DNA of 5,624 nucleotides from Magnetospira sp. (GTDB lineage: Bacteria > Pseudomonadota > Alphaproteobacteria > Rhodospirillales > Magnetospiraceae): assembly GCA_028277325.1 (NCBI GenBank), contig JANQGL010000208.1, forward strand, positions 1-5,624, read 5' to 3'. A program made the translations under genes and the position numbers. The notes beneath the pieces are model-generated. The model had not been told where the DNA came from, ran no database searches, and was given only the letters and a program-made list of their open reading frames with translations. Below, piece by piece: positions 1 through 5,532 of this stretch; position 1 is the stretch's first letter, and each line of letters begins with the position of its first letter.

Positions 1-1
1 C

Positions 2-916
2 GCCCTCAAGTTCACGCATCGCGGCCATGTGACGCTGCGCGTCGGCGTCGAACCGTCGGACCCGGCCGCCGGCCTCACGCGGCTGCGGTTCGAAGTCGAG
101 GATTCCGGGATCGGCATCCCGGAGCGCCTCAAGGCCCGGCTGTTCGAGCGGTTCATCCAGGCCGACGCCTCGACCTCGCGGCAGTTCGGAGGGTCGGGCC
201 TCGGGCTGGCGATCTGCCGTCACCTGGTGGAGATGATGGACGGCGACGTCGGCTTCGAGAGCGAGGAGGGGCGCGGCAGCCGGTTCTGGTTCACCGTTCC
301 CCTGGCCCCGGCGCGGGGTGCCGTGCAGGCACGGCGGAAACTGGGCCGGGGCCGGTTCGAGGCCAGCCGGCCGCTCGACATCCTGCTGGCCGAGGACAAC
401 GAGATCAACCGGCTGCTGATCCGCAGCCACCTGGAACACCTGGGACACAATGTTCAAACGGTGGTCAATGGACGCCAGGCGCTGGAGACGGTGATGTCGC
501 GCCGGTTCGACCTCGTTATCATGGACGTCCGGATGCCGGAGATGGACGGTCCGCAGGCGACCCGGGCGATCCGCGGCCTCGGCGGGGCAGTGTCGCGGAT
601 TCCGATCATCGCGGTGACGGCCGACGCCATGGACGACCACCTGCGCGCCTTCCGGCAGGCCGGGATGGACGCCTGCGTCATCAAGCCGATCGATTTCAGC
701 GACCTCATGGAGACCATCGACCGTTTGATCGGGGTGCCGATTCACCGGCGGATCGAGGAGGACTCGGCCGCCCCGCCGGCCGACCCGGAGACCGCGCCGA
801 ACATGCCGGAGCCGGGGGCGGCGGAGGAACTGGCGCTGTTTCTCGAACGCCTGGAGGCGCTGGGGCGCCGCGAGCCGGCGGACCCGCGCAGCGCCGGGCC
901 GGGCGCCGAGCGTTAG
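2..916 (+). CDS. Hybrid sensor histidine kinase, C-terminal part (HATPase_c + receiver), 5' partial
   Basis: The gene enters from the left edge. The reading frame is open from base 2 and gives 304 residues, numbered here from the first in-window codon. It starts inside the ATP-binding N box (ALKFTHRGHV; the expected Asn lies just upstream). The G1 box DSGIGIP begins at residue 34, followed by the F-box LFERF and the G2 box GGSGLGLAI from residue 63. A receiver domain follows: acidic pocket E131/D132, phospho-acceptor D175 in IMDVRMPEMDG, T206 and K228 in IKPID. The last ~60 residues are rich in Ala, Pro and Glu, with no Hpt histidine motif. In this family ATP-dependent His phosphorylation is followed by transfer to the receiver Asp and then usually to an Hpt protein. 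The sensory input and the DHp domain lie outside the window, so the signal is unknown. The GTG at base 29 is internal and is not a real start. Confidence 0.95.
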   Translation, partial: ALKFTHRGHVTLRVGVEPSDPAAGLTRLRFEVEDSGIGIPERLKARLFERFIQADASTSRQFGGSGLGLAICRHLVEMMDGDVGFESEEGRGSRFWFTVPLAPARGAVQARRKLGRGRFEASRPLDILLAEDNEINRLLIRSHLEHLGHNVQTVVNGRQALETVMSRRFDLVIMDVRMPEMDGPQATRAIRGLGGAVSRIPIIAVTADAMDDHLRAFRQAGMDACVIKPIDFSDLMETIDRLIGVPIHRRIEEDSAAPPADPETAPNMPEPGAAEELALFLERLEALGRREPADPRSAGPGAER

Positions 917-967
917 CCGGCGCGCGACACCGGCCCATCGGACAGACCAACAGGAGGGGGAACAAAC

Positions 968-1651
968 ATGCCGACCGTGATGATCACCGGGGCCAATCGG
1001 GGAATCGGACTCGAACTGGCGCGCCAGTATGCCGCCGACGGCTGGCGGGTGCTGGCCACCTGCCGCGACCCGAAACACGCGGCCGACCTGCGCCAGGCGA
1101 TCGGCGACGTGGTGATCAAGGAACTCGACATCCTGGACTTTCCGCGCGTCCACGCGGTGGCCAAGGCGTGGAAGAAGGAGGCCATCGATCTGTTGATCCT
1201 GAATGCCGGAGTCTACGGACCGCGCCCGAGCATGCTCGGCGGCCTGGACTACGACGCCTGGGAGGAGGTGTTCTGGACCAACGCCATGGCACCGCTGAAG
1301 GTGGCCGAGGCGTTCATCGACCAGGTGGCGCGGTCGGATCGCAAGGTGATCGCCGCGATTTCCAGCAAGATGGGCAGCATGCAGGACAACACGTCCGGCG
1401 GTTCGTACATCTACCGGTCGTCGAAGGCGGCCCTCAACGCGGTGATGAAGAGCCTCTCGGTCGATCTGGCGGACCGCGGAATCGGCGTCGTGGTGTTGCA
1501 TCCGGGCTGGGTGCGCACCGACATGGGCGGGCCGCACGCCCTGATCGACGTGGGCGAAAGCGTCTCCGGGATACGCCGCGTCCTGGAGTCCGCGGCGGCC
1601 GATCTCGGCGGCCGGTTCGTCAACTACGACGGCAGGGATATCCCGTGGTGA
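968..1651 (+). CDS. Short-chain dehydrogenase/reductase (SDR), C-factor-like
   Basis: A 227-residue, single-domain NAD(P)-dependent oxidoreductase of usual classical-SDR length. The nucleotide-binding TGxxxGIG motif (TGANRGIG) is at residues 7-14 and the structural NAG at 79-81. The probable catalytic Ser is in the Ser-Ser pair at 132-133, with YRSSK at 149-153 providing Tyr149 and Lys153. The SSKMGS...NTSGG stretch before the Tyr, and GWVRTDMGG after it, resemble the CsgA/C-factor-like SDR subgroup; this is a resemblance, not proof of a signalling role. The start is well supported: AGGAGG at 952-957 lies 10 nt before the ATG. It follows the kinase stop by 51 nt and could be co-transcribed with it. 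Nothing in the sequence identifies the substrate. The protein is probably cytoplasmic, with no signal peptide or membrane segment. Confidence 0.93.
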   Translation: MPTVMITGANRGIGLELARQYAADGWRVLATCRDPKHAADLRQAIGDVVIKELDILDFPRVHAVAKAWKKEAIDLLILNAGVYGPRPSMLGGLDYDAWEEVFWTNAMAPLKVAEAFIDQVARSDRKVIAAISSKMGSMQDNTSGGSYIYRSSKAALNAVMKSLSVDLADRGIGVVVLHPGWVRTDMGGPHALIDVGESVSGIRRVLESAAADLGGRFVNYDGRDIPW

Positions 1652-1673
1652 GCGTGCGACCGACACATGATCC

Positions 1674-1703
1674 TTGTCGGATCCCTCGACCTGCGGATAG
1701 TAT
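1674..1703 (+). promoter_or_regulatory. Possible sigma70-type promoter ahead of the response regulator
   Basis: TTGTCG (1674-1679) and TAGTAT (1698-1703) are separated by 18 nt. Each matches the classical hexamers at four of six positions. They lie in the 88-nt gap between the reductase and the response regulator, about 35 nt before the ATG. Weak matches of this kind arise by chance, so this is only a candidate. Confidence 0.3.
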
Positions 1704-1739
1704 CGAGGCCCACGTCGCCACGCCGCACGGAATAGGGAC

Positions 1740-2252
1740 ATGCAAGACCGCGACCTGTCCGGCCAGAAAATCCTGGTCGTGGAAGACAACTTCCACTTCC
1801 GGAAACTGCTTGTGACCATTCTCGGCCATATTGGCGTCGCGGAGATCCGCGAAGCGTCGGACGGCCGCGAGGCCCTGGAGATCCTCAAGACCTTCGCGGC
1901 CGACCTGGCGATCATCGACTGGAAGATGGACGGCATGGACGGCCTTGAATGTGTCCGTCGGATCCGCCGCGACGAGGAAACCGGGACGCGCCGGATTCCG
2001 GTCCTGATGGTGACCGGCTACGATGAGAACCAGGTGATGGAACGGGCGCGCGATGCCGGGGCCAACGACATCCTGGTCAAGCCCATCTCGCCGCGCGGAT
2101 TGATGCGCAGCCTGGGCCAGGTGATCGAGGCGCCCAACGCGTTCATCGAGACCGAGGACTACGTGGGGCCGGATCGGCGTCGCCTGAAGGCCGCGTTCGA
2201 GGGGACGGAGAAACGTTACGCCGAACCCGAAGGCCTGCCGCAGGGATCGTGA
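1740..2252 (+). CDS. Single-domain response regulator (CheY-like receiver with GPDRRR tail)
   Basis: A 170-residue protein with one receiver domain (about residues 9-130) and no DNA-binding or enzymatic output domain. All phosphorylation-site residues are present: E15/D16 acidic pair, phospho-acceptor D60 in IIDWKMDGMDG, T92 in MVTGYD and K114 in VKPIS. After the receiver comes a 40-residue tail with YVGPDRRR at 141-148, a basic motif I recall from other alphaproteobacterial single-domain regulators; its role is unknown to me. Such proteins act by protein-protein contact or as phosphate shuttles. The start codon has only a weak Shine-Dalgarno-like AGGGA just upstream. The Hpt gene follows within 50 nt on the same strand, which suggests a functional pair in a phosphorelay, perhaps fed by the upstream hybrid kinase. 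Confidence 0.93.
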   Translation: MQDRDLSGQKILVVEDNFHFRKLLVTILGHIGVAEIREASDGREALEILKTFAADLAIIDWKMDGMDGLECVRRIRRDEETGTRRIPVLMVTGYDENQVMERARDAGANDILVKPISPRGLMRSLGQVIEAPNAFIETEDYVGPDRRRLKAAFEGTEKRYAEPEGLPQGS

Positions 2253-2297
2253 GCGCCGAAGACGGGACAGGTCGTTCCGAGACGTGGGGTGAGGGCG

Positions 2298-2789
2298 ATG
2301 GGTGATGGTCCGCCCAAAGTGAAGCTGATCGAGCCGCCGCATCCGCTGCGCGAGAAGGTCGGCCCGCCCGGCAAGGGGGGGGTGACCGCCGAAATGCTGG
2401 CGCGGGCCGAGCAGGTCGTCGCCGAGATGGCGGAGACGTTCCACGATTGGGCCAAGGAGGACGTCGCGAGCATTCAGAAGGCCTGCGACGGCCTGGAGGC
2501 GGCACCGAGTGCCGCCGCGGCGGCGGACCATCTGGAACGGGTCTTCGGCGTCGCCCACGATCTCAAGGGCCAGGGCGGCAGCTTCGGGTACCCGCTGATC
2601 ACCCAGGTCGGCAATGCGCTGTGCCGGCTCGTCGAGACCCTGGAGGCCCCCGGTCCGCGCGAGATCGAGGCGATCCGGCTGCACGTGGACGCCATACGCC
2701 TGATCATCGCCAACCGGATGACGGGCGACGGCGGGCCGGAGGGCGAGCGCCTGGTCCGGGGGTTGGATCTGGTCCTGAGGAAGCTCTAG
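2298..2789 (+). CDS. Histidine-phosphotransfer (Hpt) domain protein
   Basis: A small helical protein, 163 residues from the ATG at 2298. The key motif is AHDLKGQGGSFGYP, matching the Hpt consensus HxxKGxxxxxG, with phospho-accepting His87, Lys90 and Gly91. The predicted four-helix core spans roughly residues 30-145 and includes an Ala-rich segment before the active helix. The first ~30 residues are Pro/Gly/Lys-rich and probably disordered. Hpt proteins relay phosphate between receiver aspartates. The gene lies 45 nt after the response regulator (36 nt if the in-frame GTG at 2289 is used) and probably shares its transcript. The start is uncertain: GAGGG at 2291-2295 favours the ATG but sits very close to it. 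The stop codon TAG lies within a CTAG (2786-2789). The sequence fits a stand-alone Hpt well, with no kinase domains attached. Confidence 0.88.
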   Translation: MGDGPPKVKLIEPPHPLREKVGPPGKGGVTAEMLARAEQVVAEMAETFHDWAKEDVASIQKACDGLEAAPSAAAAADHLERVFGVAHDLKGQGGSFGYPLITQVGNALCRLVETLEAPGPREIEAIRLHVDAIRLIIANRMTGDGGPEGERLVRGLDLVLRKL

Positions 2790-2854
2790 TCCTGCTGCGT
2801 CAGAAATGGAGCAAAACGTACCGCATCAACGTGTTATCCAGATAGACCCTTGAT

Positions 2855-2987
2855 CTAGTGCAGCGATCCAAGCGAAAGATTCGGGCGAAGGTCGACATTC
2901 GTTTGGTGAATCGCTGCACAAACAAATGCTTGACTGGGACGCCGGGCCGACAAAAGGTGCACCTTATTGTCGGAGTCGGTGCCCTAG
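2855..2987. repeat. CTAG-bounded two-hairpin element, type A, copy 1
   Basis: The element is bounded by CTAG at 2855-2858 and 2984-2987. Hairpin 1 has a foot GTGCAGCGAT (2858-2867) pairing with ATCGCTGCAC (2910-2919). An inner stem pairs CCAAGCGAA (2868-2876) with TTCGTTTGG (2898-2906), including one G-T pair. A 3-nt TGA bulge (2907-2909) sits only on the right arm. Hairpin 2 is the palindrome AAGGTGCACCTT (2954-2965) flanked by CCGACAA/TTGTCGG (2947-2953/2967-2973), with a poorly paired base reaching the right CTAG. Bases 2855-2950 recur in direct orientation at 5529-5624 with two substitutions and no gaps. No coding potential is convincing; short minus-strand frames here only read through the palindromes. 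Confidence 0.85.
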
Positions 2988-3054
2988 TGTCCCGAATCCG
3001 AAGTTCGAAAACGCCTGCCAAATAATGCTCCGAACTTCGGATTCGGGACACTAG
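2984..3054. repeat. 71-bp perfect palindromic element, type B, copy 1 (MITE-like)
   Basis: Two 24-base arms (2984-3007 and 3031-3054) are exact reverse complements, including a CTAG at each outer end, around a 23-base AT-richer centre. The arms read inward from CTAGTGTCCCGAATCC. A diverged copy of identical length lies at 5328-5398. The left CTAG is shared with the preceding type A element, as expected if one element inserted at the edge of the other. Size, terminal inverted repeats and lack of coding capacity fit a miniature inverted-repeat element. If TA is the target duplication inside CTAG, the element proper would start at GTGTCCC. Which transposase moves it is inference. Confidence 0.85.
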
Positions 3055-3107
3055 GGCCGGCGCGGCGCGGTGCTTATTATACTGTAACTTTCGTCGGCGC
3101 CCTGTCC

Positions 3108-3157
3108 TTTAAAATTTTTTTTCTGTGCTTGAGATTAGCGCGATAGTTTCTTACCTT
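3108..3157 (+). promoter_or_regulatory. Candidate promoter with AT-rich upstream tract for the 82-aa gene
   Basis: TTGAGA (3129-3134; five of six bases of the -35 consensus) is followed after 17 nt by TACCTT (3152-3157; a poor -10). Just upstream, an A/T tract at 3108-3122 ending in a run of T resembles an UP element and stands out in this GC-rich DNA. The expected transcript would have a leader of about 115 nt before the ATG at 3280. An alternative -10-like TATACT at 3078-3083 has no good -35 partner. It is the best promoter candidate in the 490-nt gap but remains unproven. Confidence 0.35.
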
Positions 3158-3200
3158 GTTGTGCGAGGCCCAATGAAAAAACAGGGCCGTGGCCGTGGGT

Positions 3201-3228
3201 CCGGAAAGCGGGGTGGTCCGCTTTACGG
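3201..3228 (+). other. Leader hairpin upstream of the 82-aa gene
   Basis: CCGGAAAGCGG (3201-3211) and CCGCTTTACGG (3218-3228) form an 11-bp stem with one mismatch and a 6-nt loop. It ends about 50 nt before the start codon, between the candidate promoter and the ribosome binding site. No U-run follows, so it is not an intrinsic terminator. It could stabilise or regulate the leader; I do not recognise a riboswitch class. Confidence 0.4.
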
Positions 3229-3279
3229 GGCGGTCATGCGATCCATCGTGATCGATCGGCAAAATGGAAGGAAGCGTAA

Positions 3280-3528
3280 ATGTACCAACCAACCAGTGGC
3301 GGCAAGAATCGGGTTTTCGAAGTCCTGTTCTTCAATCAGACGGTGCGCGACTTGGTGGCCCGTAACGAAAGCCACAACTTTTTCGAGGATCGCTGGGGCG
3401 AAATGCAGATGCAGAAGGTGAACGCCGGCTCGGTCGAGGAGGCCCGGGCGCGGATCGTGCGTCGTTATCCGCCCGAGCAGGGGTTCGTGGTGCAGGCGGT
3501 GCAGGAAGAGCCGGAGCCCGTCTACTAG
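3280..3528 (+). CDS. Small protein of unknown function (82 aa)
   Basis: I do not recognise a named family. The 82-residue product has a Gly/Lys-containing start, a hydrophobic strand-like stretch FEVLFFN (about residues 13-19), a charged helix-like segment, then VEEARARIVRRYPPEQGFVVQAV (about 52-74), which looks like a helix followed by a strand. An acidic, Pro-containing tail EEPEPVY ends the protein. The pattern suggests a compact alpha/beta fold; this is inference. There is no signal peptide, membrane segment or Cys. The start is well supported: AAGGAAG lies about 6 nt before the ATG, with a long leader carrying a hairpin upstream. The gene stands alone, with palindromic elements on both sides. 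The TAG stop (3526-3528) lies inside the CTAG edge of the element beginning at 3525, so the present C-terminus may have been set by that insertion. Confidence 0.8.
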   Translation: MYQPTSGGKNRVFEVLFFNQTVRDLVARNESHNFFEDRWGEMQMQKVNAGSVEEARARIVRRYPPEQGFVVQAVQEEPEPVY

Positions 3529-3645
3529 TGGTCTGATCGTGACGCTTGGTTCCCAAGCGTTACGTGAATCGGACCACCAGATCAATTGCTTGGTGGATCG
3601 ACCGACCAAACGCTTGGGTCCCAAGCGTTTGAGTTGATCCACTAG
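3525..3645. repeat. CTAG-bounded inverted doublet of hairpins, type C (REPIN-like)
   Basis: CTAG lies at both ends (3525-3528, 3642-3645) and CAATTG (3583-3588) at the exact centre. The left hairpin pairs foot GTGGTCTGAT (3528-3537) with ATCGGACCAC (3568-3577), one G-T pair. Its inner 12-bp stem CGTGACGCTTGG/CCAAGCGTTACG (3538-3549/3553-3564) also has one G-T pair, with a 3-nt loop and a TGA bulge at 3565-3567. The right hairpin is arranged in the opposite direction: foot GTGGATC/GATCCAC on the minus strand, an 11-bp stem with the same ACGCTTGG/CCAAGCGT core, and again a 3-nt arm asymmetry. Two related hairpins, head to head with their feet outward, make a composite palindrome. It may also act as a transcript-end structure for the small gene. 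Confidence 0.85.
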
Positions 3646-3871
3646 GGCGCGATCCGGCCCATCGAACCGCCCTCGGTTCAATGTGAGGACGAGGTCTCGG
3701 GCGGGCGGTTCGGCGCCGTCCGCGAGCGAGGGGTGGCTTTGCGCCGGAGGCGGTCGGCGCCGAGGTGCCGGGGTGTAGCCTCGGCGGCTTCGGCGCGACG
3801 CCGGGTGGACGCCCGGTCGCGGGCGGTGATACACAGCGGGACATGGTTCACCGCCTGTCGAGGCTCGCCCC
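3646..3871. other. Intergenic region before the FAD-dehydrogenase gene
   Basis: I see no convincing gene. One feature is a small hairpin, GAACCG (3664-3669) with CGGTTC (3674-3679). The same left arm could instead pair with GGCGGTTC at 3704-3711, so two mutually exclusive structures are possible. No good promoter was found. GAGG at 3860-3863 is a plausible ribosome binding site for the ATG at 3872. Confidence 0.4.
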
Positions 3872-5287
3872 ATGCAAACCCAACTGCTCGCCGCCCTGAC
3901 CGACGTCCTCGGCCCGAAGGGCGTGATCGGGCCCGGTCCCGACATGCTGCCCTACCTGGGCGAGGAACGCGGCCTGTTCACCGGCGACGCCCTGGCAGTG
4001 GCGCGCCCGGCCAACGTGGGCGAGGTGGCGGCGGTGGTCCGCCTGTGCGCCCAATCCGGCCTGCCGGTGTTCCCGCAGGGCGGCAACACCGGCCTGGTCG
4101 GTGGCGGGGTGCCGGACGGCGGTGTCGTGCTGTCCACGGAACGCCTGACCCGCATCCGCGAGGTCGATCCCCTCAACATGACGATGACGGCGGAGGCCGG
4201 GGCGGTGCTGCGGACCGTGCAGCAGGCGGCGGAGGCGACCGACTGCCTGTTCCCGCTCAGCCTGGGCGCCGAGGGCTCCTGCCGGATCGGCGGCAACATC
4301 GCCACCAACGCCGGCGGCATGGGCGTGCTGCGCTACGGCAACACCCGCGAACTGGTGCTCGGCCTGGAGGTGGTGCTGCCCGACGGCTCGGTCTGGAACG
4401 GCCTCAAGGGGCTGCGCAAGGACAATACGGGCTACGATCTCAAGCAGCTGTTCATCGGCTCCGAGGGCACCCTGGGCGTGATCACGGCGGCGGTTCTGAA
4501 ACTGTTCCCGAAGCCCCTGGCGCGCGCCACCGCCATGGCCGGCTGCCCGGACATGGACAGCCTGATGGGGCTGTTCGCGCGGGCCCGGGCGCAGACCGGC
4601 GACACCCTGAGCGCGTTCGAGATGCTGTCGCGCTTCGCGATCGATCTGGCGACCCGCCACCTGCCCGAGGTCCGCGATCCGCTGGCGGCGCCGCATCCGT
4701 TCTACGCGCTGATCGAGCTCACCTCGTCGCGGCCCGGCGACTCGCTCGACGAACTGCTGGAATCCCTCCTCGGCGAGGCCTTCGAGGTGGACCAGGTGGG
4801 CGACGCGGTGATCGCGACGAGCGGCCCGCAGGCGGCCGCCCTGTGGGCCCTGCGGGAGTCCGTTCCGGAGGCCCAGAAGCATGCCGGCGGCAGCATCAAG
4901 CATGACGTCTCGGTGCCGGTGTCCAGGGTCGCCGAACTGGTCACCCGGGGCTGCGACCTGGTCGAGGCGGCGCTGCCCGGCGTCCGCCCCTGTCCGTTCG
5001 GCCACGTGGGCGACGGCAACATCCATTTCAACCTGACCCAGCCGGAGGGCATGGACCGCGCCGCGTTCCTGGCCCGCTGGGAGGAGATGAACCGGATCGT
5101 CCACGACCTGGTGGTCGACCTGGGCGGCAGCATCAGCGCCGAGCACGGCATCGGCCGCCTGAAACGCGAGGAGCTTGCCCACTATGCGCCGCCGGCGGTG
5201 CTCGGCATGATGCGCCAGGTGAAACGTGCCCTCGACCCGCACAACATCATGAATCCGGGCAAGATCCTGGACATCGAGCCGTCGTGA
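3872..5287 (+). CDS. FAD-linked 2-hydroxyacid dehydrogenase (D-2-hydroxyglutarate dehydrogenase-like)
   Basis: A complete 471-residue protein of the vanillyl-alcohol-oxidase/PCMH flavoprotein superfamily, at the usual length for its D-2-hydroxyglutarate, D-lactate and glycolate (GlcD) dehydrogenases. The N-terminal half is the FAD-binding domain: PQGGNTGLVGGGVP from about residue 68, GGNIATNAGGMGVLRYGNTRE near 145 and SEGTLGVIT near 200. The C-terminal FAD-oxidase domain carries GHVGDGNIH, with His378 and His385 as likely metal ligands, and SAEHGIGRLK with Glu424/His425. It ends with LDPHNIMNPGKIL. The family oxidises D-2-hydroxyacids to 2-oxoacids and passes electrons to a quinone or electron-transfer partner. 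The GGNTGLVGG form is closer to D-2-hydroxyglutarate dehydrogenases than to GlcD, but substrate cannot be settled from sequence. No signal peptide or Fe-S motif is seen. The gene stands alone between repeat clusters. GAGG 8 nt before the ATG supports the start. Confidence 0.93.
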   Translation: MQTQLLAALTDVLGPKGVIGPGPDMLPYLGEERGLFTGDALAVARPANVGEVAAVVRLCAQSGLPVFPQGGNTGLVGGGVPDGGVVLSTERLTRIREVDPLNMTMTAEAGAVLRTVQQAAEATDCLFPLSLGAEGSCRIGGNIATNAGGMGVLRYGNTRELVLGLEVVLPDGSVWNGLKGLRKDNTGYDLKQLFIGSEGTLGVITAAVLKLFPKPLARATAMAGCPDMDSLMGLFARARAQTGDTLSAFEMLSRFAIDLATRHLPEVRDPLAAPHPFYALIELTSSRPGDSLDELLESLLGEAFEVDQVGDAVIATSGPQAAALWALRESVPEAQKHAGGSIKHDVSVPVSRVAELVTRGCDLVEAALPGVRPCPFGHVGDGNIHFNLTQPEGMDRAAFLARWEEMNRIVHDLVVDLGGSISAEHGIGRLKREELAHYAPPAVLGMMRQVKRALDPHNIMNPGKILDIEPS

Positions 5288-5327
5288 CGACGGCCGCGCG
5301 GCGGTTTCCCTCCGGCGCCCGTCTGCG

Positions 5328-5398
5328 CTAATGTGGTGGATTCGAAGTTCGAAATCGCCCGCTCCATAGTACAACGAACTGCGGATTCGGGACACTAC
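5328..5398. repeat. 71-bp palindromic element, type B, copy 2 (diverged)
   Basis: The same length as the element at 2984-3054 and alignable without gaps. The right arm (5375-5398) differs at 2 of 24 positions. The left arm (from 5328) is more diverged, and the 23-base centre matches at about 14 positions. Its outer edges are CTAA and CTAC rather than CTAG, so it looks like an older, decaying copy. It begins 40 nt after the dehydrogenase stop codon. Confidence 0.8.
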
Positions 5399-5456
5399 AG
5401 CGGGTCGCCTTTCATCGGAGCCACCAAGAGGCTCCGATGAAAGGCGACCCGCTGTA
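5396..5456. repeat. Perfect 27-bp stem-loop
   Basis: Two 27-base arms, 5396-5422 and 5430-5456, are exact reverse complements around a 7-nt loop (accaaga). It starts at the decayed edge (CTAC) of the preceding 71-bp element. No T-run follows on either strand, so it is not a standard intrinsic terminator, though it would fold strongly in RNA. With the hairpin at 5470-5532 it may form one two-hairpin element bounded by CTAC and CTAG. Confidence 0.85.
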
Positions 5457-5469
5457 AACCTTTGTCGAC

Positions 5470-5532
5470 GCGCAGAGTCACGCGTTCAATTGGATCGCCG
5501 ATGCGATTCCAATTGAACGCGATCTGCGCTAG
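5470..5532. repeat. Bulged hairpin with CTAG foot
   Basis: GCGCAGA (5470-5476) pairs with TCTGCGC (5523-5529). CGCGTTCAATTGG (5481-5493) pairs with CCAATTGAACGCG (5509-5521). ATCGC/GCGAT closes a 4-nt loop (5499-5502). Read on the minus strand from CTAG (5532-5529), the foot is followed by a long stem, and the returning arm carries a 3-nt TGA bulge, as in the hairpins at 2858-2919 and 3528-3577. Its CTAG is shared with the next element. Confidence 0.8.

Noticed and set aside
1620..2684. 354-codon minus-strand frame opposite the response regulator and Hpt genes
   Set aside because: It lies opposite two genes with clear motifs and shows no family signature of its own.
2790..2854. Additional palindromic element between the CTAG at 2786 and the CTAG at 2855
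   Set aside because: The sequence between the two CTAG sites shows no matching inverted ends, only tiny chance palindromes.
2800..3051. 83-codon minus-strand frame starting MSRIRSS, like the frame starting at 5395
   Set aside because: The shared N-terminus is only the translation of the repeated 71-bp palindrome, not a protein family.
2855..3054. CRISPR array
   Set aside because: The repeats are long palindromes with no regular short-repeat/spacer periodicity, and no cas genes are visible.
3097..3122. Intrinsic terminator at the T-run near 3115-3122
   Set aside because: No strong GC stem lies immediately before the T-run; the tract fits better as AT-rich DNA upstream of a promoter.
3125..3421. 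98-codon plus-strand frame overlapping the start of the 82-aa gene
   Set aside because: No ribosome binding site of note; it becomes a frame-shifted reading of the downstream gene, rich in Arg, Cys and Trp.
3223..3945. 240-codon minus-strand frame across the 82-aa gene and the 3525-3645 repeat
   Set aside because: It reads straight through a palindromic element and opposite a well-started plus-strand gene; composition is Arg/Pro-rich noise.
3848..5395. 515-codon open frame on the minus strand opposite the FAD dehydrogenase
   Set aside because: It is an antisense shadow in GC-rich DNA. The product is His/Arg/Gln-rich with no domain motifs, its GTG start lies in the palindromic repeat, and the plus strand has an unmistakable dehydrogenase.
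5396..5456. Rho-independent terminator of the dehydrogenase gene
   Set aside because: The stem is strong but no T-run follows it on either strand, so it was recorded as a repeat hairpin instead.
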